64,000 nt of DNA from Rhodamnia argentea. Lineage: Eukaryota; Streptophyta; Magnoliopsida; Myrtales; Myrtaceae. Numbering within the stretch: position 1 is the first letter of the stretch; every line of letters starts with the position of its first letter. The translations under genes and the position numbers were made by a program. Of the stretch, positions 23,049-35,829 are shown in pieces. Below the pieces are notes generated by a model that ran no database searches, was not told the origin of the DNA, and worked only from the letters and a program-made list of their open reading frames with translations. The DNA is taken from positions 6,696,001 to 6,760,000 of the forward strand of contig NC_063150.1 of NCBI RefSeq assembly GCF_020921035.1. The letters run 5' to 3'.

Positions 23049-25226
23049 GGAGATTCGAAAGTCAAGACTCAAGACCCGTCTTGCTTCCTGAGCCGAAAGG
23101 GCCGCACGCATTGGTAAAATTCAAAAGCAGTAAGTGAAATTCAAGAGAATTTACGGCGGCGTCGCTTTTTAACCTGTCAAAAGAACAAAGTTCAGTAAGA
23201 ATGTAAAGCTTGGTAAAGATGTGATTCGCCAAGAATTCATGTCCGGACCTGGTTATAACTGGTTTAAACTTAGCGTCTTCATTTGATGCTGGTCTGTGGC
23301 TGCAGGACTTCAGAGAGGGCCTTATCATCTAGATCTGGTATGAGGACAGCGTCGGAAGGAGACAACCCTGATCGTCACGCATTCTAAGACAAAGGAGACT
23401 TGTTTAATGTCCCGGTCTATAACCTAAAATTGCAGTGTTTCTTGTCTTTTTATTGGGAAGACCAATCCAGCAATGCATCTTTATGAATCTGCTGCAATAT
23501 ATGGAGAAGTTTATAATCATCTACTTCTCAACTAACTTTCGTTGCGTTTGACTCTATCATTTAACCGTTGCTTTGCTTTGTAATTGAACACACACACACA
23601 CGTGCACGCGGGTAAAGTGGCGAGCTTACTTGCCCAGCTCGCGTTCCTTAATTAGATGCACTCACCCCTAATGTATGTTACGTGATCCATGCGGCATCCG
23701 CACAATTAATACATATAATTCATCGGAACCATGATAGATCGGGTCAAGATAAATTGCTCACCGCCACACCTGGCGATAATAATTGCATCACTATTGACAT
23801 CAAAACCTTATGACCGAGAGCGGTACTTCTTAAAATACCAATTATTTTCGCAACGAGAAGAAATCTAACTTTCACCGAATAAATCACGATCTGTATGAAG
23901 ACCCCATCGACGACATACCCATCACGTCACACGCAAGGTGCGAATTCAAAAGTCGAATGCTAGACTCGGAAATTATACTAATCACAGGCCCATCTATAAT
24001 CTATTCGTAGTACTGGTACCACGAAACCAACTATGCTGTTTTTGCCGTACCAGTCACCAGTAATTTCTCACGGGACACCATCCAATCATGCCACCGACAG
24101 GACAATAACACTTTTTCCTCCCTTTTCCACTCTTTTTCGGCCGTTGTCTTCCTTCTCCCCCATCTCCTTTTGGACTCGTGTTTTGACGGGTCTCAATTGA
24201 ATATGACCTCGGCTCGTTCAGCGTCCCTTGGTCATGAATTCATGATGGTCCCATGCACCATCATTGCTCCGGTAGTTGCGCGTGTGGAATCGTGCCACAT
24301 CTCTGGACCGTGACGGAGGTCCAGCCGTTGCGGCTGGACCATGTAAGAAGACGGGCTGCCGATCCCCGATTGTGGGTCGTGGACCACCTGGTCGCGGACA
24401 TTGCTGATGTTGCAAGTTTTCACTTAGGATATTTTCCGGACCATGTCCACAGGACACATGTAGTGATGACAACAGCCCAGTGAATGAGGCTATGGGCCTT
24501 CTTTGTTGTGGGTTGATGGATCCGTCATCTCAAACGGTCCTTCCAACTGGGGTCGGAAAAGGCCAGGTATCGATGTCATGGAGGTCGAGCAAAGGCCCAT
24601 TCCCTCAAGATCGAACGCTCCAGAAGTATCGATACCCGAACAGGACATGTCCTGATTCGGACCATGCCACTAACCTTGGTAAAAGCTCTACTTCAATACT
24701 CGAAGTGCTCGACGATGAAACATATCCCTCCGGTCGCCCCCCAATTTGAAATGGCTCTCATAGCATGCACGGACGAAGAAATGAAATGTTAGCCCACGTA
24801 TTGCGGCTTCCAAATCTTATGAAAGTTCTGACCGTAAAATCCTTGAAAGTTGTCTTGTGAACTAGGAATTATCTCTTCCCGATTTCTTACTACCTCAATA
24901 TCTTGCTTTCGTTGATAAGCATCGTTCAACCCCGTTTTGCTTGATTCTTGAGCATCCCTTGGACAATCGCTCTGCTCTTATCCGACCTCATAACGTTTGC
25001 GACTTCGACCTTGTCGTTCCAGGTGTTTTGCCATCACTTTGTCGCACCTCCTACAATCTCTCCCAGACTCCCAATATAAGCCATAAAGGTGTTTTTTCAC
25101 CTTTATGGCTTATATACTCGTAGATATTTGAGTCATGAAAAATTCGATCCACTTGTCCCAACAGATCCATAAAAATTTCTTAAACTCACAATTTAACCAC
25201 GCAATGAAATTTATACAAGTCTCTCG
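23049..25226. other. PME-1 upstream region, no gene recognised
   Basis: The promoter side of PME-1, with a short (CA)n run near 23589-23602. Overlapping open frames on both strands at 24218-24750 have no family signature. A perfect hairpin at 25074-25115 is listed separately. Confidence 0.4.
25074..25115. repeat. Perfect 18-bp inverted repeat with T6 loop
   Basis: ATATAAGCCATAAAGGTG, then TTTTTT, then CACCTTTATGGCTTATAT. All 18 pairs match with no bulge. Confidence 0.9.
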
Positions 25227-25745
25227 GGCTCTATTTGTTTCCCCGAAAATGAGATGCTTTTTGAAAAATATTTTCTAGAAAACAATAATATTTTTTGGTA
25301 TTTAGCTGAAATATGAAAATAAACTAAAAAAATATTTTCTTCGAAAATTGAATATTTTCCTTCATGCACTCTTTTTAATTATTTTCATTTTATTTACACT
25401 TATTTCTTTATATTCTTATTTTTTACATTTTTTTTTCCTTTCCCCTTCTTCTTCAGCTAGTTGACGGCCACGACAACTGGGCATAGGCGAACCTCACCGG
25501 CTTGCTGCCAAAGAAGAAGGAAACAAATAAATTAAAAAATGAATGTGAAGGAGTGGAGGAAACAAAGATGAGTAACAATGTTTTTCTCTTCTCAAAAAGT
25601 GGAAATCATTTTCTCCACTTTTGAAAGTATTTTTTTTCCATAGGTGGAAAATATTTTTCCTGACCTATTTATTTCCGTGAATTGAACATTGGAAAATCCG
25701 AAAAATATTCTTTTGAAATTTATTTCTCGCAGAACGAACGGAGTC
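25227..25745 (+). mobile_element. Longer MITE with family M-like ends, about 519 bp
   Basis: The left end 'ggctctatttgtttccccgaaaatgag' and right end, inverted 'gactccgttcgttctgcgag', resemble the termini of family M. Inner arms are mirrored: 'tttgaaaaatattttctagaaaa' against 'ggtggaaaatatttttcctgacc'. The middle is pyrimidine-rich. A truncated relative lies at about 52354. Confidence 0.6.
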
Positions 25746-28700
25746 TTAATAACGATCTTGCCTGTTATCTCTACAAACATCTCCGACACGACGATCATCA
25801 CGTCCGGAGTACGCATCACGCCTCCGGAGCAAACACAAACGCAGTAACCGTCACGATCGCCCTAGCCCCCACAACTATCGTAGCCATTGTAGTTATTCCG
25901 CAAGCTTTTTCATGTGTGATCTAGCCTCTCCGGGCAAGAGTTGTCTTCATCCGGGAAAATTCGGACCTGATGTTCCACACCACTAGAGCACGTTTACAGA
26001 ACGGTTGGCAACGAGGGTAATACCCACCTCAGCGCTACTTCGTTTCGTCAATCTAGTTCTCTCTTTGAGCCAAGATCTTCAAACCGAGATGACATTATGT
26101 TCGGGCTTTCGTCGCTCCATAATGTGTTTGACATACACTACTACCAAAGAGCCTTCACTTCCCAATCTTGGTTGGCGAGATGGTTGTCCCAAAGCCGTAA
26201 ACGTCGAGCTCCGTAAGAACAAGGATAACACAAACATGTATTAGCGACACTGAGTTTCACTCGCAATCTAGGCGCACAAGCGCAATTTAGAGAAGCACTC
26301 TCCATTTTATCAAGGAATAATGACGCAAAGGGTTTCCTGAATTTTGGCCCCGATATATAATGTAGTTTTTGAAATTTTAATTTATTCAATGTGGTTCATG
26401 AATTTTAGCCTAATATTCAATGTGGTCTTTGGAATTTTAATTTGTTTAATATGGTCTCTGAATTTTTTTGTACATGTTCAATGTAGTCACCGAACTATAC
26501 GAAGATGTTCAATGTAGTCCTTCCACTAATTTAAGTTCGGGCACTACATTAGGCAAATTAAATGTTGAGGGGTCATATTGTACATTGGGCTAAAATTTAG
26601 GGACCATGTTGAACAAATTAAAAGCTCATGAACGATATTTCACATTGGGCCAAAATTCATAGATCATTTATGTCATTTTTCCTTTTATCAATTTATAAAT
26701 GTTACACGATTAAGAAAAAGAGTGCCGCCCACAGAAATAACCCAAAAACCCTAAAGATTATCTCATAAAAAATAATTAGATAACTTTTCGGAAAACTAAC
26801 TAAATCTCTTGAATATTCTCTAGATCTCGGAATCTAATCGGATAACTATGATCCCTAAGATAGTAATCTCTACTTCTAATAACCTTAAAACGATGAAATT
26901 AAACCAAATCGTAATTTTTAAGCTTATCGCGTTCCACGTCAGATTTTTGCATGAATCTTTCATTAAATCCATTGACAATCAATTTCGATCGAATTTGGCT
27001 GACACCATGCCGGAATATGACGTAGACAAAGATGTGCAAAGGTCTCACATCACATGGGTGACTCGGAGGTTGAAGGTAGTAACCTATTTCTAGATGATCG
27101 GTGGTTGGTAGATTTTGGATCTATGCATACTCTTGAGATTGAATCGAAAGATGTTCAAAGTTTTCAGCCAGAGAAGAATCAATGTCCCGGCAAAAAAGTC
27201 AAATCAAGCGCGAAGTGCGCCGGATCTATCTTGGAGATGAGCAGGAAATACAAGAACAATTAAATTGGCATGATTCAAACGAATCTGCTATTTTAGGGCA
27301 AAAAAGAAATAAAGGATTCAAGTATGAAAACCCGTGAAAACAAAAGATAGATAATATTCTGAATGCTTAGAGTCCGAACAAATGATTGTGAAGTGGTGGA
27401 TTTTCAGTTGAAAATTTGGTGGTCACCCGTACTAATTTCACCAGCTAACCTAGATTTGAATGGTTCATCGAGCTCAAAACTCGTAAGGCCTTGTCATTTA
27501 TCCCATACGAGGATAATAAGATGTGAAAATTATCCATCGAAACCAGCATTTCTCACATGAACCAATTTATAATTAACTAGACAAGACGTCAAATATACTG
27601 ACATCCCTCTTTCGATGATTCATACCATAGACAGGACAATTATAGATCTAGGATTTTACTAAAATCTTGTCATGTGAGCTTAGAGGAACTAATTTTGATC
27701 GCATATTCATGAAGACCATGGTCATCTTCAAGTGTAGAGACAAGGTCCGGTTGAACAAATTTCCGTCATCACTGACAATCATGACCCTCCCATAGAGGGA
27801 AACTGAGAAAACCATACATAGATAAGACATTAGGATTAAATCCATTTATTTTAGTCAAGACATTTAAATTAAGAGGAGTCGGTGGTTTATACTTGGACCC
27901 GCACCGAAGCCACCTAATCAAAGAAACCCCGACAACCTGTTTCAAGCCTCTATTCAATAGGCCAAACTCAAAGATATCGACCTTCATTACATATAATATA
28001 TAATTTGCGCCTAACTTTGACCTTCTTACGTGTTTGAAATCGAACTTTGAGTCACGGAGATATAAATGCATACGACTTTGACTTTGTTAGGCAGATTATT
28101 AGAATAACATATAGTCTTGGTACTCCCGTTATATTTTCTTTTCTTCTCTCTATTTGTCGATGCAATTTGCATTCGAATACGATCTGGGTCAACCGAAATT
28201 GTAAATTGCAATAAGATTTGTCGTGTTCTTCACTTGAGATATCATTCAACTCTCGGTGATGGTTCGAGAGTAGAACAAGGAATCTTCGTCTCTTTTGCTG
28301 CACATGTTTCCGTGTTGAACTTCCGAGGTTTCCAACTTGCTTGATACGCCAATGGAACCCTAAGTTGGCATTCTGGTCTGCTTCCACCAACTTCTAGTTT
28401 GTTAGCGTTAGGGGAGGTTAATAGGGATTGAAGAAGGCGTAAGTATGGTTGACAAATGATGAAGAATGATTTCGAGGTCACAAAAATTTGGTCTAAGAGA
28501 TTCCATAAACTTTTGACCCCATGGTTGATTAACTTGAACGTTTCATTTATATGATATCCATAAATAGTAGTGCCACATTACTTTATAACTCAATCTCTAA
28601 ACCGATGTTTTTAATTCTAGATTTATAAGTAATGATTAGTTGTTATTACGAAAAAACATTGTTAATTGTCACTCTAGGGATTTGGAACTAAATGTGTTTG

Positions 28701-28751
28701 TTGATCGGAAATAAATATTGCACTGTAAAGTGAAAATCATTGGTAGAAATG
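25746..28751. other. Intergenic, no gene recognised
   Basis: Contains foldback copy 3 (26316-26684). Remaining open frames (for example 26848-27093 plus, 28052-28390 minus) have no signal peptide, domain or codon signature I recognise. Confidence 0.4.
26316..26684. mobile_element. Foldback MITE family F, copy 3
   Basis: 'aatgacgcaaagggtttcctgaattttggcc' on the left, 'gggccaaaattcatagatcatttatgtcatttttcc' on the right. Repeated 'atttaatttgttcaatgtggt' phrases are inverted across the centre near 26500. Confidence 0.75.
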
Positions 28752-29368
28752 GGGAAAATTACCCAAAAAGTCATACACTTATTGTAATTGTGCCAATTCA
28801 TTTCTAATTTTTTTTTACTGATTAAGACCTAAACCATTTGCAATTATGGCAATTCAGTCTATCTAGTAAATTTTAAGCGGTCGGTGCCGACGTGGATGAT
28901 GGCCGGTCGGCGTTGAAGACGTTTATGTCGGCAGGCCAATGACATAATACTTTCATAATTTTTTTTTGTATTTTTTATTTTCTTCCCTTTCTCCTTTCTC
29001 CTTACCCTTCCCTTTCCTTGTTCTACCTCTAGGTGGTCGTCGGACCTCGCCGACCGACCGGAGGACGACTAGCGAGGCTCTTGTTGGTCTTACCAAAGCC
29101 GATCGAGGCCCGAACTAGTCATGGCCGGGCGAGGCAGAGCCTCGCGGTGACTAGGTGAGGCAAGGTCGAGCCTCACCATCCCAAATCGGGTGAGGCTAGC
29201 CTTGCCCGGTCGTGGCGAGACTCAACCTCACCGTCGTTGGCGAGGGTTGGCCATCCTTGCCCGGCCATGGCGAGGCTTGCGAGAGCCTCATCGATTGTCC
29301 TCTAGCCGGTCGCCGAGGTTTGGCCACCGGCTAGAGGTAGTACATGGAAAGGGAAAGGGAACAAAAAG

Positions 29369-29401
<33 letters not shown>

Positions 29402-29557
29402 TTATTAAAATATGAGGTGGTTGGCCGGCCGGTGTCCACATTAGCGCCAACAAGCCAAAATTTACCGAATGGACTGAATTGACACAATTGAAAAATATTT
29501 AAGACTGAATTGGTACAATTGTAATATATTTAAGACTTTTTTGGTAATTTTCTGGGT
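28752..29557. mobile_element. Dispersed repeat family N, longest copy, GC-rich core
   Basis: Ends are inverted: left 'aaaattacccaaaaagtcatacacttattgtaattgtgccaattcat', right 'gaattggtacaattgtaatatatttaagacttttttggtaatttt'. The core carries GC-rich 'cggtcggtgccgacgtggatgatggccggtcgg' and many GAGGC/CGAGG words, plus an (AAAAG)n tract at about 29366-29397. Related copies are at 36386, 40507 and 41558, with a fragment at 10081. Non-coding and MITE-like. Confidence 0.7.
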
Positions 29558-32500
29558 AAAAATGTGGATAATTACTAGAAGATTTGTGGTTGGCGAGTCA
29601 ATGGCGGTGGTGGTTCTAGAGATGCCAACGGTGGACTGGTCTAGGAGAATGGAAGTGAGAGAGGAGGACGAGCTAGGGCTTTGTGAAAAATCACAGGTAA
29701 TTTTTCTAATACGAGGTGAATTTACCCGTCCTCCGATTTTTTCTTAACCTTGCAATGCAATGTTTGGGTCGATTAGCTAAACATCGTAAGAGGGTGTTAT
29801 TAGAAACCGATCTTTCCGGGACAAAACTAGTAGCATTTTTACCGACGAGTAAGTCCACCTTAGATTTTGACCCAAAAAACAGGAAAAAGAGGTCCACCTT
29901 AGACGAACAAACCCTAGACACATGAAAACATCCCGCTCATCCCTAAACCAGGAGACATCCCATGGGATGAGCACTACTTATAGCACCTTGTTTGACCCCC
30001 ACATGCGATTGCACCAGAAGAACCCCAAACAAATCGATCGACATGGACTCCTGTGATCAGGTCACGCCACCACAACATTCGGTTCCCCCCTCCCAAACGA
30101 TACTGTCTGTGACTTTCCTTGGAATATAATGCCGTGTCTACAATTTCACTTCAAGTCTATGTGGAGTTTCACTTTGCTTCGCATACTACGACTAGATGGT
30201 GGGGGCTAGAAATTAGCTAACAAATGCCCAAGTGGACGTATACAACGTGAGCTTGCGGTTTTCTTAGTCAAACAGCTTCAGCCCCGGTGGAAAGTTGGTC
30301 GAAATCGGGAACATCCTTCTTGGAGTGGCGGAAGAGCCTGGCCCACATCTCCGAAATGCTTTCCCCCCAAGATGATCGAGGAGGGGAAAATTCTTCATCT
30401 CCCTGGTCGACCTCAAGTGGCATTTCAATAGAGCCCACGCGGTAGTGAGAATGCTCCCATCCATATTGACTTTTTTTTTTTTTTTTTTTTGGTCCAACCA
30501 TCCATATTGACTTGACAAGTGATTAATTATCCAAATCGACTTACCCTAAAATGAAGATTGCGAGTAGGGCAATGAGAATTCCTAGATGCTCCCGGATCAC
30601 ATCTGCATCCCATAAAAAAAAAATGTTTTTACATGTCGAGTTTGTGAAATTTCCGTTTACTCTTTCCAAAGAAATAACTCTTGCAATGCCGATGTTTTAA
30701 TAGTTTTGTGTTCAGAAAAGACCAAACTTCACAAAATGAACTTGAAACACTATACTTTGAGTTTTATTTAAGGGTACTCTTTGTTGCTTTTATCTTATTC
30801 GAAAATTGAAATAAATGTTGTCATATCGCTTTCCATATACGACGTTCTTTTCCACATGCAGCTATAGCAAATATTAAATAAAATAATTCGGCGAGTGTGT
30901 ATAGATTTCCCCGAATTGTTTTTAAATCTTGTGGCATATTATTCACATGAAGAATTTTAAAGAATGTCCTTACAAGTTCACAATACTTTGTTAATAATCT
31001 GTGATGTATTTCCAAATTGCGAACTGTACAATTAACGTTATTATTCTTTCTTTATTAAAGGGTCTAGTCAGTAGTGAACCAGTAATTTCAGGACGCTAGT
31101 TAGTTGCCTAAAATCGAAAATGACACTTTTGAAGTCATTTTCAAAATGGAGGAATTAACACATTTCAATGATGTCACTTGTTTCAAATAATAAATTTTTA
31201 AAATTTCAAAACAGATTTAATAGAATCATAACAAGTTCATAAATAGCACTATTTCTTACTCGACACTCGTTAGCAAAACTTTTGTTAATCATACTATATG
31301 CTTGCTGTCGGATTCTCGAACCCTCCATTTTAATACGTACTATGATGATAACATATTCAAACCCCGCACCATTTCTTTTCATGGTTAACGTGAATTGTGG
31401 GTCTCTCACCGTTTTGGAATTTGTGGACTCCATTGCAGACAAATCTAATGACGGTGCAGCCAATAGATCTTAACGAATCCACGCTTCCATTATTCTAGAA
31501 TAATTTGAAAAAATTGCAATGATTATTTTCGTCTTTACTTCCCCTTTAGAGTATTCTCGGAGGGTAACGGCAGTGTTATGTGACGGCGCCGTTGACACGA
31601 TAAATTTGTTTCTAAACAAATCTGCTTCTAAACAAGTTTTCTTGCAAACAAGTTTATGGCTAATAGAGCACCGTTACTCTCACGGCAGTGATCGGAGATT
31701 TGAGGTCGGCAATGGTTGCCGCGCCCACTCAAGGCCAGATTTGGTTCAAATGACCTTGATTTGGTGGCCATGGCCACCTTGGCCGACCTTCACTACACAA
31801 CTTGCACGGCTCACGAGCCTAGTGTAGAGGCACGCACAGCCGGACGCAGCCCTTGCAAGCCCATGGGCCAAGGCCGAGCTATCATCGCTAGTCTCGAATG
31901 ATCTCGCCGTAGACAGAGACAAGGATGCAGGGAGAGGAGTGCTAACGACCGGCGAGTTTGTTATCGTCAACGTCCCGGTCGGGCTGTGGTGTCGAGCCGC
32001 GGCGGCTCCATGCGGTGGGGGTGGCTCTCAATTGTTATTGTGCTATGCTAGTGTGTGTGAGGAGAGTGTAAGGGCATGGGAAGAGAGTGCGGGAGGGTTT
32101 GGCTGTACATTTTGGATGTGCATGATAGCAAATGGGATTTTTTTAGGTAAGGCAGATGAGTACGATGAGAGTATTTAATGATGTTTTTTTTTTTACGATT
32201 ATTTCAAAATTTATTTACTCTTCCATAGTTCCATCCACCAGTTCAAGACTTCAAGTCGTACATGACAATATGTCTTAGATCAAGATTTGGTACTATCCAA
32301 AGCCTCGCTTTAATTATTTTCATGGATTCGGTGAGTGGTGTAATTGCGATTTGCGAGGTTTCACCTCCATTGGCCCCAATTGTTTGTCCTTTTTTTCCGG
32401 CTTCATTAGCACTTGCAATCAATGAGTTGCAAACAGGGCAGTTGAGCCCCATGAAGTTGATAACAATTGGTAGGTACCTTTGATTTGAAAAGATAATCAA

Positions 32501-33340
32501 ATTTAAGCTAACAAGTTATAGGTGAATTATGATGTTCTAAACATGAATAATCTCACTCTCATGTGTCAAGTTTAGTGGAAAGCCATAACACACCAGCCGA
32601 TACCTTGATAGGGAGTCACATTCAAGACTCCTTCCTTGACCCACACATATTTGAGCCTCACCTACCGAAATACCATTGGTCTTTTATAAGACCGATACCT
32701 TTGACTGGAGAGATCAACGGTGGGGAGATCAAACTGGAGCCCATTAACATGTCCAATTAGACGCGCATTTCCTCATAAAGTTGAGCCACTAAGTTACGGC
32801 CGATGTGAAATTTCTTTCGCCTAGCACCCTCACATGTTCGACTCAACAATAACTTTGTCAAACAAAATTTAATCTGTCATCATTTCTTATTGCCCTCATT
32901 TAGAGATGTAAAGTTAAGGCTCCCGTCGTCATTTCGACATGAACCTAGCCAGGCACTTTGTGAAATAAAATTGTCAACGTAGTAGTCTAGGCGACTTAAA
33001 CATGTGTGGCTAGCCTCTAATTTAAGAGAATCTCAATCTTTATCCGCACTAAAAAAAATTATTCATCCCATACAAAAGCAACTGGGTGAAGAAATTAATC
33101 TTTTTGACTTATGTTAGATATCAAGGAAGTATAATTGATCCTTCATAAAACAGCATGGCCTCCAAATTCGACTCCTTGAAACCTAATGCGCAGGCGCAAG
33201 GTTGGGAATGATATTGAGTTCGAGTTGCAATTTTTCTTGTACGGGCAATTTACTAACACGCTGTACATCGCCTGCTTACGTTGACGTCAACACAAAGAAC
33301 TCCATCAGATCTGCGACAGCCGAGGTAACACCGCAATGGA
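29558..33340. other. Intergenic, no gene recognised
   Basis: No convincing gene. A 22-nt T run at about 30471-30490 is flanked by a repeated 'atccatattgact'. A minus-strand frame, 30501-30268, reads SIEMPLEVDQGDEEFSPP and SISEMWARLFRHSKKDVPDF, which looks protein-like and could be an orphan exon fragment of an unidentified gene, but I cannot name it. Confidence 0.35.
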
Positions 33341-33554
33341 CGCACAGGTAAAACCCTAATAAATAAGGAATAAGCAAAGGCCCACGCACCCCCACTTGAC
33401 TTTCATCTTTCTTCGTGTCCTAGAATTCAGCACTGAAAGCAATAGCTCGAGATCGACGCGCTTCTTCTCTGAATTCCGTTCCAGTTTGACTTCAAGAAAT
33501 TCTCCAGCTAGCAATCACAATCCGAAGACATAACCATCTCTCTGTCCGTCTCTC

Positions 33555-33560
33555 TATAAA
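33555..33560 (+). promoter_or_regulatory. TATA box of PME-a
   Basis: TATAAA in 'tctctctataaaagccgacg', 68-73 bp before the ATG at 33628. The flanking region is repeated in block B without the TATA segment. Confidence 0.5.
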
Positions 33561-33627
33561 AGCCGACGAAACTAAACCTAATCCACCATTCATCACAACC
33601 CTCTTGAACCATCTCTTTTTTCCAGCC

Positions 33628-35829
33628 ATGGCAAGCTCAGGCTCGCTCATTTTCGTGCTCTTACCTCTCCTCCTCGTTCTTCCATTGTTGGCATCTCTAG
33701 GTTTCGCAGATGCTGACATTGCCTCGACCAGCCTCGTCTCGACCGGGACGATATGCACGTCCACTCCTTACCCTTCTGTATGCAGGTCCAACCTGCCGAA
33801 CAACGACACCGGCGACATCTACTATTACGGTCGCTCCTCCGTGCGCAAGTCCCTCTCGCAGGCCAGCAGGTTCCTCGCCCTGGTTGACAAGTACCTCGCC
33901 CAGAAAGCCTCCCTCACTGTTTCTGCTGCCCGCGCCCTCGAGGACTGCCGCTTCCTCGCCTCGCTCAACCTCGACTTCCTCCTCAGTGCCTTCCAGGTCG
34001 TCAATGGGACGAGCTCGGCCCTCCCGATTCTCAAGGCCGATGACGTTCAGACAGTGCTTAGCGCTATTCTGACCAATCAGATGACGTGCCTCGATGGCCT
34101 CCAGTCGACTGCCTCCGCCTGGAGCGTGAGGAACGGCCTCTCCATGCCGCTTGCCAATGACACGAAGCTGTACAGCGTCTCGCTTGCGCTCGTCACAAGG
34201 GGCTGGGTGCCAAAGAATAAGAAGGGCAAGGGCGGCGCCGGCGTGTGGCAGCCGAAGAGCAGGCAACTACCATTCCAGAATGGCCGCATGTCGTTCACGA
34301 TGTCAAGTCGAACACGAGGAATTTATGAATCGGTGACAAGGAGGACGCTCCTCCAGTCGAGTGGGGACAATTCTGTCTTGGTCAACGACATCGTGGTGGT
34401 GAGCCAGGACGGGACTGGGAACTTCACAGCCATCAACGATGCGGTCGCAGCGGCTCCAAACAACACCGACGGCACAAGCGGATACTTCTTGATATATGTG
34501 ACCGCCGGTGTTTACCAGGAGTATGTGTCCATTGCCAAGAATAAGAAGTATCTCATGATGATCGGAGATGGCATCAACCAAACGGTGATTACCGGCAACC
34601 GGAGTGTGGTTGATGGGTGGACCACGTTCAACTCCGCAACATTCGGTAAGACCGCACTTTGCGTATTGATTTTCTGCAACATCAGCCTTACGTACGAGAC
34701 GGATTCCAAGTTTTATAATAATCTTTTGGCTTCCTTAGTTAGAACTTTCCATGACCGGAAACGGGACAGGGAAGTCATTATCAAGCTATAGGGCGTTTCA
34801 CCAACTAAATTAATTTTGAATTCTGCTGCCTTAACTGAAATGTCTCTACTATTGGCATTTGATAGAGTTACACCAAGATTTTCTTAATATATCCATTAAA
34901 TGGAGCATTATTTTTTATCATATGGCAATTACTAGTACCACTATTATTGTATACTTTATCTTAAAGCGTGTGAAGGCATTATTTTCAGGCCCATAAAACA
35001 AAAACAAAAACAAAAACAAATCAATAGCTCGTTATAAAAAGAAATTCATAAAAATTTTCTTTGTTCGTCCGGTCTCATCTTCAAATTCTATTATAACAAT
35101 AGGGATTTATGTCATGGATTCATTATAACTATTGCAGCCGTGGTGGCGTCGAATTTCGTGGCGGTAAACATGACCTTTCGAAACACAGCCGGTCCGAAGA
35201 AGCACCAAGCTGTGGCTGTCCGCACCGGAGCCGACCTGTCAGTATTCTACAGCTGTAGTTTCGAGGCGTACCAAGACACTCTCTACACGCACTCTACGAG
35301 GCGGTTTTATCGGGAGTGCGATGTCTACGGCACGGTCGACTTCATCTTTGGCAATGCGGCTGTCGTCTTCCGGAATTGTAACCTCTACCCCCGCCTCCCA
35401 ATGAGCGGCCGGTCCAACATGATCACTGCCCGGGGCCGGACGGACGTGAACCAGAACACGGGCACATCCATTCACAATTGCACAATCAGGGCAGCCGACG
35501 ACCTGGCCTCAAGCAATACCTCTGTGCAAACGTATCTAGGGAGGCCGTGGAAGCAGTACTCGAGGACAGTGTACTTGCAAAGCTTCATAGGTAGTGTGAT
35601 AAATCCTGCTGGGTGGCAAATTTGGGATGGGGACTTCGCACTAAGCACTCTATACTATGCGGAGTATAACAACACCGGGCCTGGATCGAACACCACGAGC
35701 CGGGTCACGTGGCCCGGGTACCACGTGATCAACGCCACGGATGCGGCGAACTTCACGGTGTCGAGCTTCTTGCTCGGGGACGACTGGTTGCCTCAAACGG
35801 GCGTGCCTTACACGAGCGGGTTGATATAA
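33628..35829 (+). CDS. PME-a: pectin methylesterase with N-terminal inhibitor domain, 2 exons
   Basis: Pro-PME acting on wall homogalacturonan. Exons 33628-34645 and 35138-35829, joined TTC-G|CC (A340) across a 492-bp GT-AG intron; 569 aa. There is a signal peptide at about residues 1-27, then a PMEI pro-domain (TICTSTPYPSVC; LEDC; TCLDGLQ). The processing motif RRTLL is at 238-242. The catalytic domain has Q363, Q385, D386, D407, R475 and W477 in HQAVAVR, YQDTLY, DFIFGN and GRPW. N-glycosylation sequons are numerous. The C-terminal WPGYHVINATDAANF..GDDWLPQTG motif is complete. ATG 33628 is chosen because the longer frame starts with TTG. It shares its intron position with PME-1 (second intron), but PME-1's first intron is absent. 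Intact, and the best-supported active PME in block A. Confidence 0.95.

Noticed and set aside
28752..29557. GC-rich core of repeat family N considered as a CpG-rich promoter or coding exon
   Set aside because: The same ends and core recur at 36386 and 41558 with inverted termini and no conserved frame.
33697..34266. 189-codon minus-strand frame opposite PME-a
   Set aside because: Antisense shadow; the PME-a frame is fully supported by motifs and splice sites.
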